Shown piece by piece: positions 27,437-35,138 of a DNA stretch of 57,126 nucleotides. The notes under the pieces are model-generated. The model had not been told where the DNA came from. It saw only the letters and a program-made list of their open reading frames with translations, and searched no databases. The position numbers and the translations under genes are program-made. The DNA comes from Acidithiobacillus concretivorus (GTDB lineage: Bacteria; Pseudomonadota; Gammaproteobacteria; Acidithiobacillales; Acidithiobacillaceae): assembly GCF_018853445.1 (NCBI RefSeq), contig NZ_JABELD010000038.1, positions 1 through 57,126 on the forward strand, given 5' to 3'. Within the stretch, counting starts at the first letter, position 1. Each line of letters begins with the position of its first letter.

Positions 27437-27714
27437 GCCGGTGCAGTCTGCTCATTGTCGTCGCCCCACGTCTCCAGCCAGGCGATCACTTCTTCTCCAG
27501 TGGCGTGCAGGCCGGTTTCCTGATATTCCTCCCATGCCTTGAGCGTACCCTGCCGGAACGCCTCACGCTTTTCCTCGCGCTCTACATATTCCTCAATGGC
27601 CTGCCGCATCATCCAATGCGTTGTGCGGTGCCGGACATCGGCAAGATGCCGGATACGATCGCGTATATCATTATCCAGTTTCACAGATACAGTTTTTGCT
27701 GCAGTGGCTGGCAT
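27424..27714 (-). CDS. Ribbon-helix-helix (CopG-type) antitoxin
   Basis: 96 residues. The N-terminal ribbon-helix-helix is KTVSVKLDNDIRDRIRHLADVRHRTTHWMMRQAIEEYVEREE (starting at about residue 7); the acidic C-terminal tail should neutralise the ParE-like toxin. AGGAGG lies five bases before the ATG. A perfect inverted repeat 21-40 bases upstream is the probable autoregulatory operator. Confidence 0.88.
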   Translation of the reverse strand: MPATAAKTVSVKLDNDIRDRIRHLADVRHRTTHWMMRQAIEEYVEREEKREAFRQGTLKAWEEYQETGLHATGEEVIAWLETWGDDNEQTAPACHK

Positions 27715-27734
27715 AGTTTACCTCCTGCTATCAG

Positions 27735-27754
27735 TAATAAGTGTTACCTTATTA
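27735..27754. promoter_or_regulatory. Candidate operator of the RHH/ParE module
   Basis: Perfect 7-bp inverted repeat TAATAAG - 6 bases - CTTATTA just upstream of the antitoxin SD. Position and symmetry fit a site bound by a dimeric ribbon-helix-helix antitoxin. Confidence 0.55.
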
Positions 27755-27813
27755 CACCTTAACGGCGAATGCCAAGGTCTTCCCGGTCGCAACGGTGCTG
27801 AGCCTGCCACCCC

Positions 27814-27863
27814 GGCATGTGCAGGTAATGACCGCAGAATAATTCGGCGGATTTTGACAAAAG
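27814..27863 (+). repeat. Direct repeat, copy 2 (remnant of modC 3' end)
   Basis: 46 of 50 bases match 27093-27142. Here the modC frame is broken (GAATAA in place of GAACAA), so the copy is non-coding. Its TTGACA may serve as a -35 element for vapBC. Confidence 0.9.
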
Positions 27864-27889
27864 CATATTTTCCCTTACTATATTGTAAG
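27854..27889 (+). promoter_or_regulatory. Promoter/operator of vapBC
   Basis: TTGACA (27854-27859), 19 bases, then TATATT (27879-27884). The -10 is embedded in a perfect inverted repeat CTTAC - TATATT - GTAAG (27874-27889), a plausible site for AbrB-type autorepression. The spacer is longer than ideal. Confidence 0.45.
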
Positions 27890-27922
27890 AAATATTTTTA
27901 AAGTAATACATCGAGGGATTCC

Positions 27923-28180
27923 ATGCATTCTTCCACGTCATCCATGACCAGTAAAGGCCAGATCACCATCCCTAAAACTATTCGTGACCGACTGCATCTG
28001 GATCAGGGCGACAAGGTTGAATTTGTTTTTACAGAAAACAATGAAGTCCTGATCAAGCCTATGACCAAAAAAGTCGCTGATGTTGCAGGGAGATTGGGTA
28101 CTTACAAAAAGGATTCAGCCGTTTCTCTGGAAACCATGCAGGAAGCCATCAAAAAGCGCATGAAGAATAATGCCGTATGA
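27923..28180 (+). CDS. vapB: AbrB/MazE-type antitoxin (VapB)
   Basis: 85 residues. The swapped-hairpin AbrB domain is near the N-terminus: MTSKGQITIPKTIRDRLHL, then GDKVEFVFTENNEVLIKP. The C-terminal helix and basic tail should bind the toxin. SD CGAGGGA precedes the ATG. It overlaps the PIN-domain toxin by ATGA. The name vapB follows from pairing with a PIN toxin. Confidence 0.88.
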   Translation: MHSSTSSMTSKGQITIPKTIRDRLHLDQGDKVEFVFTENNEVLIKPMTKKVADVAGRLGTYKKDSAVSLETMQEAIKKRMKNNAV

Positions 28181-28575
28181 AAGCCCTGGATACGAATGTA
28201 CTGGTAAGATTTTTAGTACAGGATGATCGGCAACAGGCAGAAACGGTCCGTCAGCGCCTGGAGGAGGCTGAAAGTGGGCAGGACGTGTTTTATATCAGTC
28301 TGCTGGTGGTTATGGAGCTCATCTGGGTGCTTGAAAGCGTTTATGAAGTTTCACGAAAAGACTTGCTGGATAGTTTGTCTGCGCTGCTGTCTATGCCGAT
28401 TATGCGCTTTGAAAAGCAAGAACTTATGCGGACCTTTGTGCAAGCTGCAAGTGCGAACACTTTCGATCTGTCAGATCTGCTGATTGGCCTTGCAGCCCGG
28501 AATGCTGACTGCTCTGGCACGCTGACGTTTGATAAGAAAGCCGCCAAATCTCCTTATTTTGAGTGGATGGGTTGA
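28177..28575 (+). CDS. vapC: PIN-domain ribonuclease toxin (VapC)
   Basis: 132 residues, usual PIN toxin size. Acidic metal-binding residues are visible in ALDTNVLVRFL (first Asp), LVVMELIWVLES (Glu), FDLSDLLIGL (Asp) and LTFDKKAAK (Asp). Mg2+-dependent RNase, held inactive by the overlapping VapB. Second of two complete toxin-antitoxin modules between modC and rpsT. Confidence 0.9.
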   Translation: MKALDTNVLVRFLVQDDRQQAETVRQRLEEAESGQDVFYISLLVVMELIWVLESVYEVSRKDLLDSLSALLSMPIMRFEKQELMRTFVQAASANTFDLSDLLIGLAARNADCSGTLTFDKKAAKSPYFEWMG

Positions 28576-28599
28576 TTTGCCCCAAGCGATCATAATCCG

Positions 28600-28628
28600 T
28601 TGACAATGCTGCAGGAAAGGGTCAGAAT
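28600..28628 (+). promoter_or_regulatory. rpsT promoter
   Basis: TTGACA - 17 bases - CAGAAT, 55 bases before the rpsT start. The -35 is perfect and the -10 matches at four of six positions. Confidence 0.6.
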
Positions 28629-28683
28629 CCGCAGCTTCAAATTTCAGCAGTAATCAGCTACGCAAAGACACGGAGAGTAAAAC

Positions 28684-28962
28684 TTGGCGAATACAGCTCA
28701 GGCGCGCAAGCGCGTGTTACAAAACGAAAACCACCGCTTGCGCAATGCCAGCATGCGTTCACGCCTGCGTACCTACGTGAAGAAGGTACTCAAGGCCGTC
28801 CACGCTGGTAATCAGGAAGAAGCCCGCGTGGCCCTGCATGCCGCAGAATCGGTCATCGACAAGACTGCCGGTAAGGGTATCGTTCATCCTAACGCTGCTG
28901 CACGTACCAAGAGCCGCTTGTCTGCACGCGTCAAGGCAATGGGTAGCGTCGCCGCACACTGA
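28684..28962 (+). CDS. rpsT: 30S ribosomal protein S20
   Basis: 92 residues, very basic, all-helical 16S rRNA-binding protein: ANTAQARKRVLQNENHRLRN, then the central Lys/Arg helices and HPNAAARTKSRL near the C-terminus. The start codon is TTG after ACGGAGAG, as in E. coli, where the UUG start is part of S20 autoregulation. Monocistronic, with a terminator 22 bases after the stop. Confidence 0.97.
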   Translation: MANTAQARKRVLQNENHRLRNASMRSRLRTYVKKVLKAVHAGNQEEARVALHAAESVIDKTAGKGIVHPNAAARTKSRLSARVKAMGSVAAH

Positions 28963-28983
28963 TTGCAGCGCGCTGTTGCTACT

Positions 28984-29017
28984 AAAGGGGGCTATCCAGT
29001 TGTGGGTGGCCCCTTTT
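28984..29017. terminator. Bidirectional terminator between rpsT and rep
   Basis: AAAGGGG at 28984-28990 pairs with CCCCTTT at 29010-29016 and ends in TTTT. The A/T-flanked arms could serve both converging genes. Confidence 0.65.
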
Positions 29018-29025
29018 GCGTGAGA

Positions 29026-31008
29026 TCAGTTTTTACCCAGCATTTCCCGCAGGCGGGCAAAAGCCACGGCGGGGTCCAGGGTCTCTTCCTCGCTATCTGC
29101 ACCCTGCCAGTCCAGATGTTCCTTGGGGATTTCCTGCAAAAAGCGAGAGGCCTTGGGATTGACGTCCTGACCATAGCGCCGCCGTTTGCGGCAGCGGCTG
29201 AGGGTCAGGCGGAAACGGGCGCGAGTCATTCCCACATAAAACAAGCGCCGCTCTTCGGCGATTTGTTCCGAGGTTTCACTGTTACGATGCGGCAGTAACT
29301 CCTCCTCCGCGCCCACCAGAAACACCTGGGGAAACTCCAGGCCCTTGGCGGCATGCAGGGTCGAAAGGCGCAGCACATCGCGGTCATCGTCTTCTTCCCG
29401 CTCCAGCAAATTAAACAGCATCAGCCGGTTGAGAATTTCTACCAGCGTTTGCGGGCCATCTTCGTGCTCCTGCAGGCGCTGCATCCAGGCCAGTAGTTCC
29501 TGAATATTCTCCCAGCGCCGGGCTGCATCTTTTTCATCCCCTTCATTGTGTAGATAGGGTAAATAGCCAATGTCATCGGGCAGGCTTTGCAGGGCCGGCA
29601 TCAGTTCCGCTTTTTGGATTTCATCGGCTTTCAGATTGACCCATCCGGCAAAACTGCGCAGGGCGTTGCGGCCTTTTTCCGGCAGTTCCAGTCCATCTTC
29701 CCAAACCGCTGCAAACAGAGACAGATTCTGGGCCTTGGCAAACTCGCCAAGCTTTTCGAGGGTGCTGCTGCCAATACCCCGACGCGGGGTGTTGACCGCG
29801 CGCAAAAATGCCGGATCGTCATCGGGATTACTTAATAAACGTAAATACGCCAGAAAATCCTTGATTTCGCTGCGCTCAAAAAAAGACAGCCCACCGGAAA
29901 TCTGGTAAGGCATGTGGGCATTGCGCAAAGCCGCCTCAAAAGGTCGGGACTGATGGTTGCTGCGATAAAGAATCGCATAATCCCGATACTCTCCCTGGCG
30001 CTGAAAACGGTCGCGGAGAATGGCGTTGACCACCTGTTCGGCTTCATCGTTTTCATCGGCGCAGTTCAACACCCGGATGGGATGACCATCGCCCAGGTTG
30101 CTCCACAGGCGCTTTTCAAAAAGATGGGGATTTTGCGCAATCACCGCATTGGCGGACTGGAGAATACGGCCGGTAGAACGATAATTCTGCTCCAGCTTGA
30201 TGACTTTCAGGGCTGGATAATCCTGCGCCAGACGATGCAGATTGTCGGCTGCAGCCCCCCGCCAGGAATAAATACTCTGATCATCATCCCCCACAGCGGT
30301 CAGATTGTGACGCACGCCCAGCAAATTGCGGATCAGGCGATATTGGGCACCATTACTGTCCTGATACTCGTCCACCAGTAAATAACGGATACGATCCTGC
30401 CAGGCCAGGCGGGCTTCCTCGTTTTCCTGCAGCAGGCGGGTAGGGAGCAGAATCAGGTCATCCAGATCCACCGCATTACAGGCACTCAGGGCACGCTGAT
30501 AGGGCTTGTAGATGGCCGCTGCTTCCTCCCCCAGCCGATCTTCCCCCTGCGCCTCCTGGGGCAGAAATCCATCATTTTTAAAGCGCGAAATGCGCGCCTG
30601 AATGGCTTCGGCCAGATCACTGGGACCATTGGCATCGCGCAGCAGATTGCGCACCATGCTAAGGCTGTCTCCCGGGTCAATGACGCTGAAATTATTGCGA
30701 TAACCCAGACGTTCAATGTCCTTGCGCAAAATATCCAGACCCAGACGATGGAAGGTGGAAACCATCAGGCCCCGGCTGTTATGCCCCTGCAGGGATTGGC
30801 TGACCCGGCTTTTCATTTCGCGGGCGGCCTTGTTGGTAAAAGTCACCGCGCAAATATGTTTGGGGGCCACCTGTTGATCACGAATCAGATGCACAATTTT
30901 ACGGGTGATGACCCGGGTTTTGCCGGAACCGGCGCCAGCCAGAACCAGCAAGGGGCCATGAACGTGGTGGACGGCCTCCAATTGTGGTGCATTAAGTGCA
31001 TCAGCCAC
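29026..31008 (-). CDS. rep: ATP-dependent DNA helicase Rep (UvrD/Rep family)
   Basis: 660 residues, close to E. coli Rep. SF1A 3'-5' helicase that helps replication forks pass protein barriers. Walker A LVLAGAGSGKTRVITRKI, motif Ia AVTFTNKAAREMKSRV, motif II LLVDEYQDSN, motif III GDDDQSIYSWRGA, motif IV LEQNYRS, motif V LSTLHAAKGLEF, and motif VI YVGMTRARFRL are all in order. It starts 29 bases after lgt. Confidence 0.95.
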   Translation of the reverse strand: MADALNAPQLEAVHHVHGPLLVLAGAGSGKTRVITRKIVHLIRDQQVAPKHICAVTFTNKAAREMKSRVSQSLQGHNSRGLMVSTFHRLGLDILRKDIERLGYRNNFSVIDPGDSLSMVRNLLRDANGPSDLAEAIQARISRFKNDGFLPQEAQGEDRLGEEAAAIYKPYQRALSACNAVDLDDLILLPTRLLQENEEARLAWQDRIRYLLVDEYQDSNGAQYRLIRNLLGVRHNLTAVGDDDQSIYSWRGAAADNLHRLAQDYPALKVIKLEQNYRSTGRILQSANAVIAQNPHLFEKRLWSNLGDGHPIRVLNCADENDEAEQVVNAILRDRFQRQGEYRDYAILYRSNHQSRPFEAALRNAHMPYQISGGLSFFERSEIKDFLAYLRLLSNPDDDPAFLRAVNTPRRGIGSSTLEKLGEFAKAQNLSLFAAVWEDGLELPEKGRNALRSFAGWVNLKADEIQKAELMPALQSLPDDIGYLPYLHNEGDEKDAARRWENIQELLAWMQRLQEHEDGPQTLVEILNRLMLFNLLEREEDDDRDVLRLSTLHAAKGLEFPQVFLVGAEEELLPHRNSETSEQIAEERRLFYVGMTRARFRLTLSRCRKRRRYGQDVNPKASRFLQEIPKEHLDWQGADSEEETLDPAVAFARLREMLGKN

Positions 31009-31037
31009 TGGTCAGTAGCCCCCGAAAATATCGAAAA

Positions 31038-31877
31038 TCAGTGTTCGCTGACGGTTTTGCTGGAGGCTGCCGTGTTTGTTGCCGGCGGCGACTCGGCAAA
31101 CCCGCCCTTATACGCCCACCAGATAATCACCGGGCCAAGAATAATCATCGGTACGGACAAGACCTGTCCCATGGTGAAAGGGCCAAACACAAAACCCAAC
31201 TGAATATCGGGTTGGCGGGCAAACTCAGCCACAAAGCGGAAAATGCCGTAAAACAGCACGAACATGCCACCAATGGATCCGGCTGGGCGCGCTTTGCGGC
31301 TATAAATAGCCAGAATCAGAAACAACAACACCCCCTCCAGCAGAAATTCGTAAATCTGCGAAGGCTGGCGCGGTTGTGGTCCACCGGCAGGAAACACCAT
31401 GGCCCAGGGCAGGTGGCTGACCCGACCAAACAACTGATCGTTGATGAAGTTCGCCAAACGTCCCAGCCCCAAACCAATGGGTACTGCCGGTGCAATAAAA
31501 TCGAGGGTAGGCAGAAAACTGTGATCTTGATGAGACTTGGCAAACGCCCAGCAGGCCAGCACCACGCCCAGCAATCCGCCATGAAAGGACATGCCACCAT
31601 CCCATATATACAGCATTTTGATGGGTTCACTGAGATAGTAGGGCAGGTTATACCATATAATGTAACCCACCCGGCCACCCAATATGGCCCCGACTGCCAC
31701 ATAAAATTCCAGATCGACAACCTGCTCCTTGCGCCAGTTCCAATGCGACATTTTGCCACGCCGGATCAACCACAGGGTCGCAATGACAAAGCTGATGATT
31801 TCAAGCAATCCATACCAGTGAATGGTAATGGGACCCAGGGGAAAACCAACGGTATTGATATCAGGAAAATGCAGCAT
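31038..31877 (-). CDS. lgt: Prolipoprotein diacylglyceryl transferase
   Basis: 279 residues, about seven membrane segments. Transfers diacylglycerol from phosphatidylglycerol to the lipobox Cys of prolipoproteins. The Lgt signature GLGRLANFINDQLFGR and the HGGLLG loop are present. The ATG at 31877 (MLHFPDINTVGF) matches family starts; the in-frame ATG at 31916 would add 13 residues over a toxin remnant. Last membrane segments around MFVLFYGIFRFVAEFARQPDIQ. Confidence 0.95.
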   Translation of the reverse strand: MLHFPDINTVGFPLGPITIHWYGLLEIISFVIATLWLIRRGKMSHWNWRKEQVVDLEFYVAVGAILGGRVGYIIWYNLPYYLSEPIKMLYIWDGGMSFHGGLLGVVLACWAFAKSHQDHSFLPTLDFIAPAVPIGLGLGRLANFINDQLFGRVSHLPWAMVFPAGGPQPRQPSQIYEFLLEGVLLFLILAIYSRKARPAGSIGGMFVLFYGIFRFVAEFARQPDIQLGFVFGPFTMGQVLSVPMIILGPVIIWWAYKGGFAESPPATNTAASSKTVSEH

Positions 31878-32058
31878 GGGTGTCCTCACAATTTCCCGCA
31901 ACCATGGCCGAGCCACTGCCTTCTGTCAAGTTGCTTGGCCTTTGTAATGGCATCGGCCCCGAGTGCGTCTGCGAGCGATTCAAGGCTGAGTTCGTGATGA
32001 AATCCGCTATTGCATCCAGATCACTCAATGCAGGATCAGTCCAGATTATTTCAACCAT
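31861..32058 (-). pseudogene. Truncated ParE/RelE-type toxin
   Basis: The frame begins like a ParE toxin (VEIIWTDPALSDLDAIADFI) and then loses resemblance after about 22 residues, ending at 65 residues instead of about 95. A second frame over the same DNA reads SLESLADALGADAITKAKQL, which looks like the displaced continuation, so a frameshift plus C-terminal loss is likely. It overlaps the antitoxin's 3' end by 13 bases, the normal arrangement for an intact pair, and runs 17 bases into lgt. Probably non-functional. Confidence 0.6.
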
Positions 32059-32303
32059 CGGCCAAGACGAGTTTTGGCCTCAGAATGGCTACTTACCCGG
32101 CCTTCCGCTACGGCGGCTTCCCCGCGTGCAATGCCTTCCAAAATGATCATGCGCTGTTGCAGCAAATCATAACTTTCCACATCCACCAGATAGGCACTGG
32201 GCAGACCGTGCTGGGTGATGAGAATAGATTCTTTATCCCGCATAATGTCTGAGAGAAGTGTTGTAGCCTGACGTTTCAAGGTGGTAACAAGTTCAGTACG
32301 CAT
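32046..32303 (-). CDS. Phd/YefM-family antitoxin
   Basis: 85 residues from the ATG at 32303: MRTELVTTLKRQATTLLSD, then ESILITQHGLPSAYLVDVESYDLLQQRM, the Phd/YefM beta-alpha pattern. The C-terminal toxin-binding region contains AVAEGRVSSHSEAKTRL. Its partner toxin is truncated, so this is an orphan or residual antitoxin. The track-length ATG at 32378 adds a run with no family match. Confidence 0.8.
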   Translation of the reverse strand: MRTELVTTLKRQATTLLSDIMRDKESILITQHGLPSAYLVDVESYDLLQQRMIILEGIARGEAAVAEGRVSSHSEAKTRLGRWLK

Positions 32304-32393
32304 AAAAGTGATACTATAGTTGCACTTGGCAAATGGCAAGCGACTGTTGTCATCGCCTTGAAGAGGATTGGATGGCATTAAGGAGGCAATAAA

Positions 32394-32617
32394 ATGTTAC
32401 TGCAGGTAGCCCATGAAAAGACGTTCTTTGAACGGGGTAAGAAAGTAGCCCGCGTAGCAGATGCCAGGCAACCCATTTCCGAAGATAAAGATTATTAGTT
32501 TTGAAGACCCCGCAGACTTGCTGCATCGTCGAGGAAAAACCATTGCCAGGTCATGGACGAAAGAAAGAAGTGCGGCCTGCTGCGCATTCGCTTCGTCTGG
32601 AGGCTGTATTAGCATAA
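32394..32617 (+). pseudogene. Decayed COG4190-type (HVO_A0114-like) HTH regulator
   Basis: Three pieces in three frames read as one protein. Frame 1 from ATG 32394 gives FFERGKKVARVADARQPISED before a stop at 32496-32498. A second frame gives KIISFEDPADLLH from about 32478. The third gives HGRKKEVRPAAHSLRLEAVL with stop at 32615-32617. They match the beginning, middle and end of the family as I know it, but the DNA-binding part between the last two is missing. A perfect AGGAGG sits seven bases before the ATG. So the gene was real and has since suffered frameshifts and an internal deletion. Confidence 0.55.
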
Positions 32618-32669
32618 TGCGGATGATTGAGGCAGAATCTCGCTTTAAAGCCATTTAGAGGGGACCGTC

Positions 32670-32735
32670 ATGGCAGAGAAGGTGGAAGTTATGGAGCTTC
32701 GTTGCCCTCCACGCGGACGAGTGAAGCCGCTCTGA
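32670..32735 (+). CDS. Candidate 21-residue upstream ORF, overlapping the FAD oxidoreductase start
   Basis: ATG at 32670 after GAGGGGACC, encoding MAEKVEVMELRCPPRGRVKPL and ending in TGATG, so its stop overlaps the next start. The arrangement suggests translational coupling of the downstream oxidoreductase. Whether the peptide itself matters is unknown; it could be a chance frame that provides the ribosome entry site. Confidence 0.35.
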   Translation: MAEKVEVMELRCPPRGRVKPL

Positions 32736-33985
32736 TGGCCAACCAACACGCTGTCATCGTCCTGGGAGCCGGCATAGTCGGCGTATCTATTGCTCTGCAG
32801 TTGCAGCTACGCGGCCGGCAAACCCTGCTGCTCGACCGCCAGGGACCGGGGGAGGGGACATCTTTTGGTAACGCTGGCCTGATTCAGCGTGAGGCCGTCA
32901 TGCCGCACCCCTTTCCCCGCGCTTTGGCACAGATGGTGAGTTATGCCCGCAATCGTTCGACGGAAGCCTATTATCGCGGCACCATGCTGCCCCGTTTGGC
33001 TATTCCCTTTATGCAATACTGGTACAACTCTCAGGAAGAACGGCACAGGGTCATTGCCCGTCACTATGCGGCGCTGATCGCCCATTGCCTGGATGATCAT
33101 CTGGCCCTGGCCGGACTGGCCGGGGTGACAAACCTGTTTCGTGCGGGTGGCTGGCTGCAGGTTCACACTCATGCAGAATCTCTGGATCATGCCCTACAGG
33201 AAGCCGCCTATAAGTCTGAGCACTTTGGGGTCACTTATGATGCACTGGATACGGCACAGGTGGCGCAGATGGAAGCCACTTTGCGCCCCGGTCTTGCAGG
33301 AGGTATTCACTGGACCCAACCGCTGGCCGTCACCGACCCCCACGCGCTGACTCGCGCCTATTTGAATTACTTTACCCAACTGGGCGGCGAGTTCCGCACG
33401 GGTAATGCTGAAAAAGTGCAAAAAGAACAAGCGGGATGGCGCGTGCAAAGCGCCCACGGTCCCATAGAAGCCGCCGAACTGGTGATTGCCCTGGGAGCCT
33501 GGTCGCCGGATATTACCCGCGCCCTGGGTTTTCATCCGCCGCTTTTCGTGAAACGGGGCTACCACATGCATTATCGCCAGCCCGCCACGCCGCTCTGCCA
33601 CCCAGTTCTGGACGCCGATCAGGGTTATGTACTGGCCCCCATGCAAAGGGGCATTCGTCTGACGACTGGCGCAGAATTCGCCGACCGCGACGCGCCCCGT
33701 TCCGCCATTCCCCTGACCCGCGCCGAAGCACAGGCCCGGCGACTTTTACCCAGCCTCGGTGAACGCCTGGACCCGGAAGCCTGGCTGGGCTCACGCCCCT
33801 GCACCCCCGACATGCTTCCCATTATCGGCCCCGCCCCCGGCCAAAAAGGTCTCTGGTACGCCTTTGGTCACTGCCACCAGGGCCTGACCCTCGGCCCGAC
33901 AACCGGACGCCTGCTGGCAGAAATGATGGGTGGCGAAACGCCGTTTACGGACCCGGAGCCTTATCGGGCGGAGCGGTTTGTGTAG
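32735..33985 (+). CDS. FAD-dependent amino acid oxidoreductase (DadA-like; possible ThiO role)
   Basis: About 416 residues of the DAO superfamily. The Rossmann FAD motif is VIVLGAGIVGVSIALQLQLRG at the N-terminus, followed by GTSFGNAGLIQ, a DadA-type stretch. The C-terminal FAD motif is SRPCTPDMLPIIGPAPG with GHCHQGLTLGP. Start ATG at 32735, overlapping the small ORF by TGATG. It is followed by thiS and thiG, so it could supply the glycine-derived imine for thiazole synthesis as ThiO does, but its sequence is nearer to D-amino-acid dehydrogenase. Biochemical class is clear; substrate is inference. Confidence 0.85.
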   Translation: MANQHAVIVLGAGIVGVSIALQLQLRGRQTLLLDRQGPGEGTSFGNAGLIQREAVMPHPFPRALAQMVSYARNRSTEAYYRGTMLPRLAIPFMQYWYNSQEERHRVIARHYAALIAHCLDDHLALAGLAGVTNLFRAGGWLQVHTHAESLDHALQEAAYKSEHFGVTYDALDTAQVAQMEATLRPGLAGGIHWTQPLAVTDPHALTRAYLNYFTQLGGEFRTGNAEKVQKEQAGWRVQSAHGPIEAAELVIALGAWSPDITRALGFHPPLFVKRGYHMHYRQPATPLCHPVLDADQGYVLAPMQRGIRLTTGAEFADRDAPRSAIPLTRAEAQARRLLPSLGERLDPEAWLGSRPCTPDMLPIIGPAPGQKGLWYAFGHCHQGLTLGPTTGRLLAEMMGGETPFTDPEPYRAERFV

Positions 33986-34070
33986 ATGCCATGGTGCTGA
34001 GCCGAGGTCCAGGTAACTGTCAGAGGGTTTCCCATGAGACCATATACCGGTGCATCTTTGTCCAGCGGGA

Positions 34071-34099
34071 TTGACGCCCCTGCGGGGAGGTTCTAGCAT
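34071..34099 (+). promoter_or_regulatory. Candidate thiS promoter
   Basis: TTGACG - 17 bases - TAGCAT, placing the transcription start within a base or two of the thiS ATG at 34107. The spacer contains CCCCTGCGGGG, a small hairpin. No TPP riboswitch is seen here. Confidence 0.4.
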
Positions 34100-34106
34100 C
34101 GCAGGC

Positions 34107-34307
34107 ATGCAGATACAGGTAAATGGTGTGACCCGTGAGGTGCCTGAGCCAATGACGGTGCTGGCGCTACTGGCCGATTTGGGTTGGGCAGAGCGGCGGG
34201 TGGCGGTGGAGCGCAATGGCGAAATTGTGCCGCGCAGCACCCATGGCGAGGTCGTAGTTGCTGCGGGTGATCGTCTGGAAATCATTCAGGCGGTGGGCGG
34301 CGGTTAA
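34107..34307 (+). CDS. thiS: Sulfur carrier protein ThiS
   Basis: 66 residues, ubiquitin-like fold: MQIQVNGVTREVPEPMTVLALL at the start and IIQAVGGG at the end. The C-terminal Gly-Gly is adenylated and thiocarboxylated to donate sulfur for the thiazole ring. The ATG at 34107 matches family starts; the longer frame from 34050 has no similarity. Directly followed by thiG. Confidence 0.94.
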   Translation: MQIQVNGVTREVPEPMTVLALLADLGWAERRVAVERNGEIVPRSTHGEVVVAAGDRLEIIQAVGGG

Positions 34308-34349
34308 TGGTTGGCGCTGCGGCATCAATCCCTATTTTGAGGTGAGATA

Positions 34350-35138
34350 ATGACCATACATAAAGATCCCCTGGTGATCGCGGGGCGTGCGTATCAGTCC
34401 AGATTGTTAGTGGGTACGGGTAAGTACAAAGATTTTGCAGAAACCCGGGCGGCTGTAGATGCGGCCGGGGCGGAAATCATTACTGTGGCGTTGCGGCGGG
34501 TAAATCTTGGTCAGGATCGCGATGCACCCAATTTGCTGGAGGCTTTGCCTCCGGATCAATTTACCATTCTTCCTAATACGGCGGGCTGTTATACCGCTGA
34601 AGACGCGGTGCGTACCTGTCGTCTGGCCCGTGAACTGGGCGACTGGAAACTGGTCAAGCTGGAAGTGATTGGCGATCCTCAGACCCTTTATCCAGATATG
34701 CGGCAAACCTATGAAGCGGCCAAAACCCTGGTTGCCGAGGGCTTTGAGGTGATGGTGTACAGCATGGATGATCCGGTAGCCTGCAAGGCCTTTGCGGAAA
34801 TGGGCTGTGTGGCGGTGATGCCGCTGGCGGCACCTATTGGTTCGGGGTTGGGGATTCGCAATCCGTACAATCTGCGCATTATTCTCGAACAGGCGACGGT
34901 GCCGATTTTGGTGGATGCGGGGGTGGGTACGGCTTCGGATGTGGCGGTGGCCATGGAACTGGGTTGTGACGGGGTGCTCCTGAATACGGCTATTGCCGCC
35001 GCCAAGGACCCGATATTGATGGCGGAAGCCATGCGTTTGGGTGTGGATGCCGGGCGCAAGGCGTTTTTGGCTGGCCGGATGCCGCGCAAGCTCTACGCCA
35101 GCGCCAGCAGTCCGGTGGAAGGAACCTTCTTTGAGTAG
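34350..35138 (+). CDS. thiG: Thiazole synthase
   Basis: 262 residues, TIM-barrel enzyme that condenses DXP, ThiS thiocarboxylate and dehydroglycine to the thiazole phosphate. Signatures: [54 protein letters not shown] (catalytic Lys), [13 protein letters not shown], and [34 protein letters not shown] upstream. ThiF-type activating enzyme is not adjacent, but an E1-like gene lies at 41249. Confidence 0.97.
   Translation: MTIHKDPLVIAGRAYQSRLLVGTGKYKDFAETRAAVDAAGAEIITVALRRVNLGQDRDAPNLLEALPPDQFTILPNTAGCYTAEDAVRTCRLARELGDWKLVKLEVIGDPQTLYPDMRQTYEAAKTLVAEGFEVMVYSMDDPVACKAFAEMGCVAVMPLAAPIGSGLGIRNPYNLRIILEQATVPILVDAGVGTASDVAVAMELGCDGVLLNTAIAAAKDPILMAEAMRLGVDAGRKAFLAGRMPRKLYASASSPVEGTFFE

Noticed and set aside
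30996-31997. 333-residue plus-strand frame across lgt and rep
   Set aside because: Antisense shadow of lgt; lgt is intact and recognisable.
33986-34106. Possible TPP riboswitch before thiS
   Set aside because: The CUGAGA and ACC-GAUCUGG type core elements are not there; only a small CCCCTGCGGGG hairpin.
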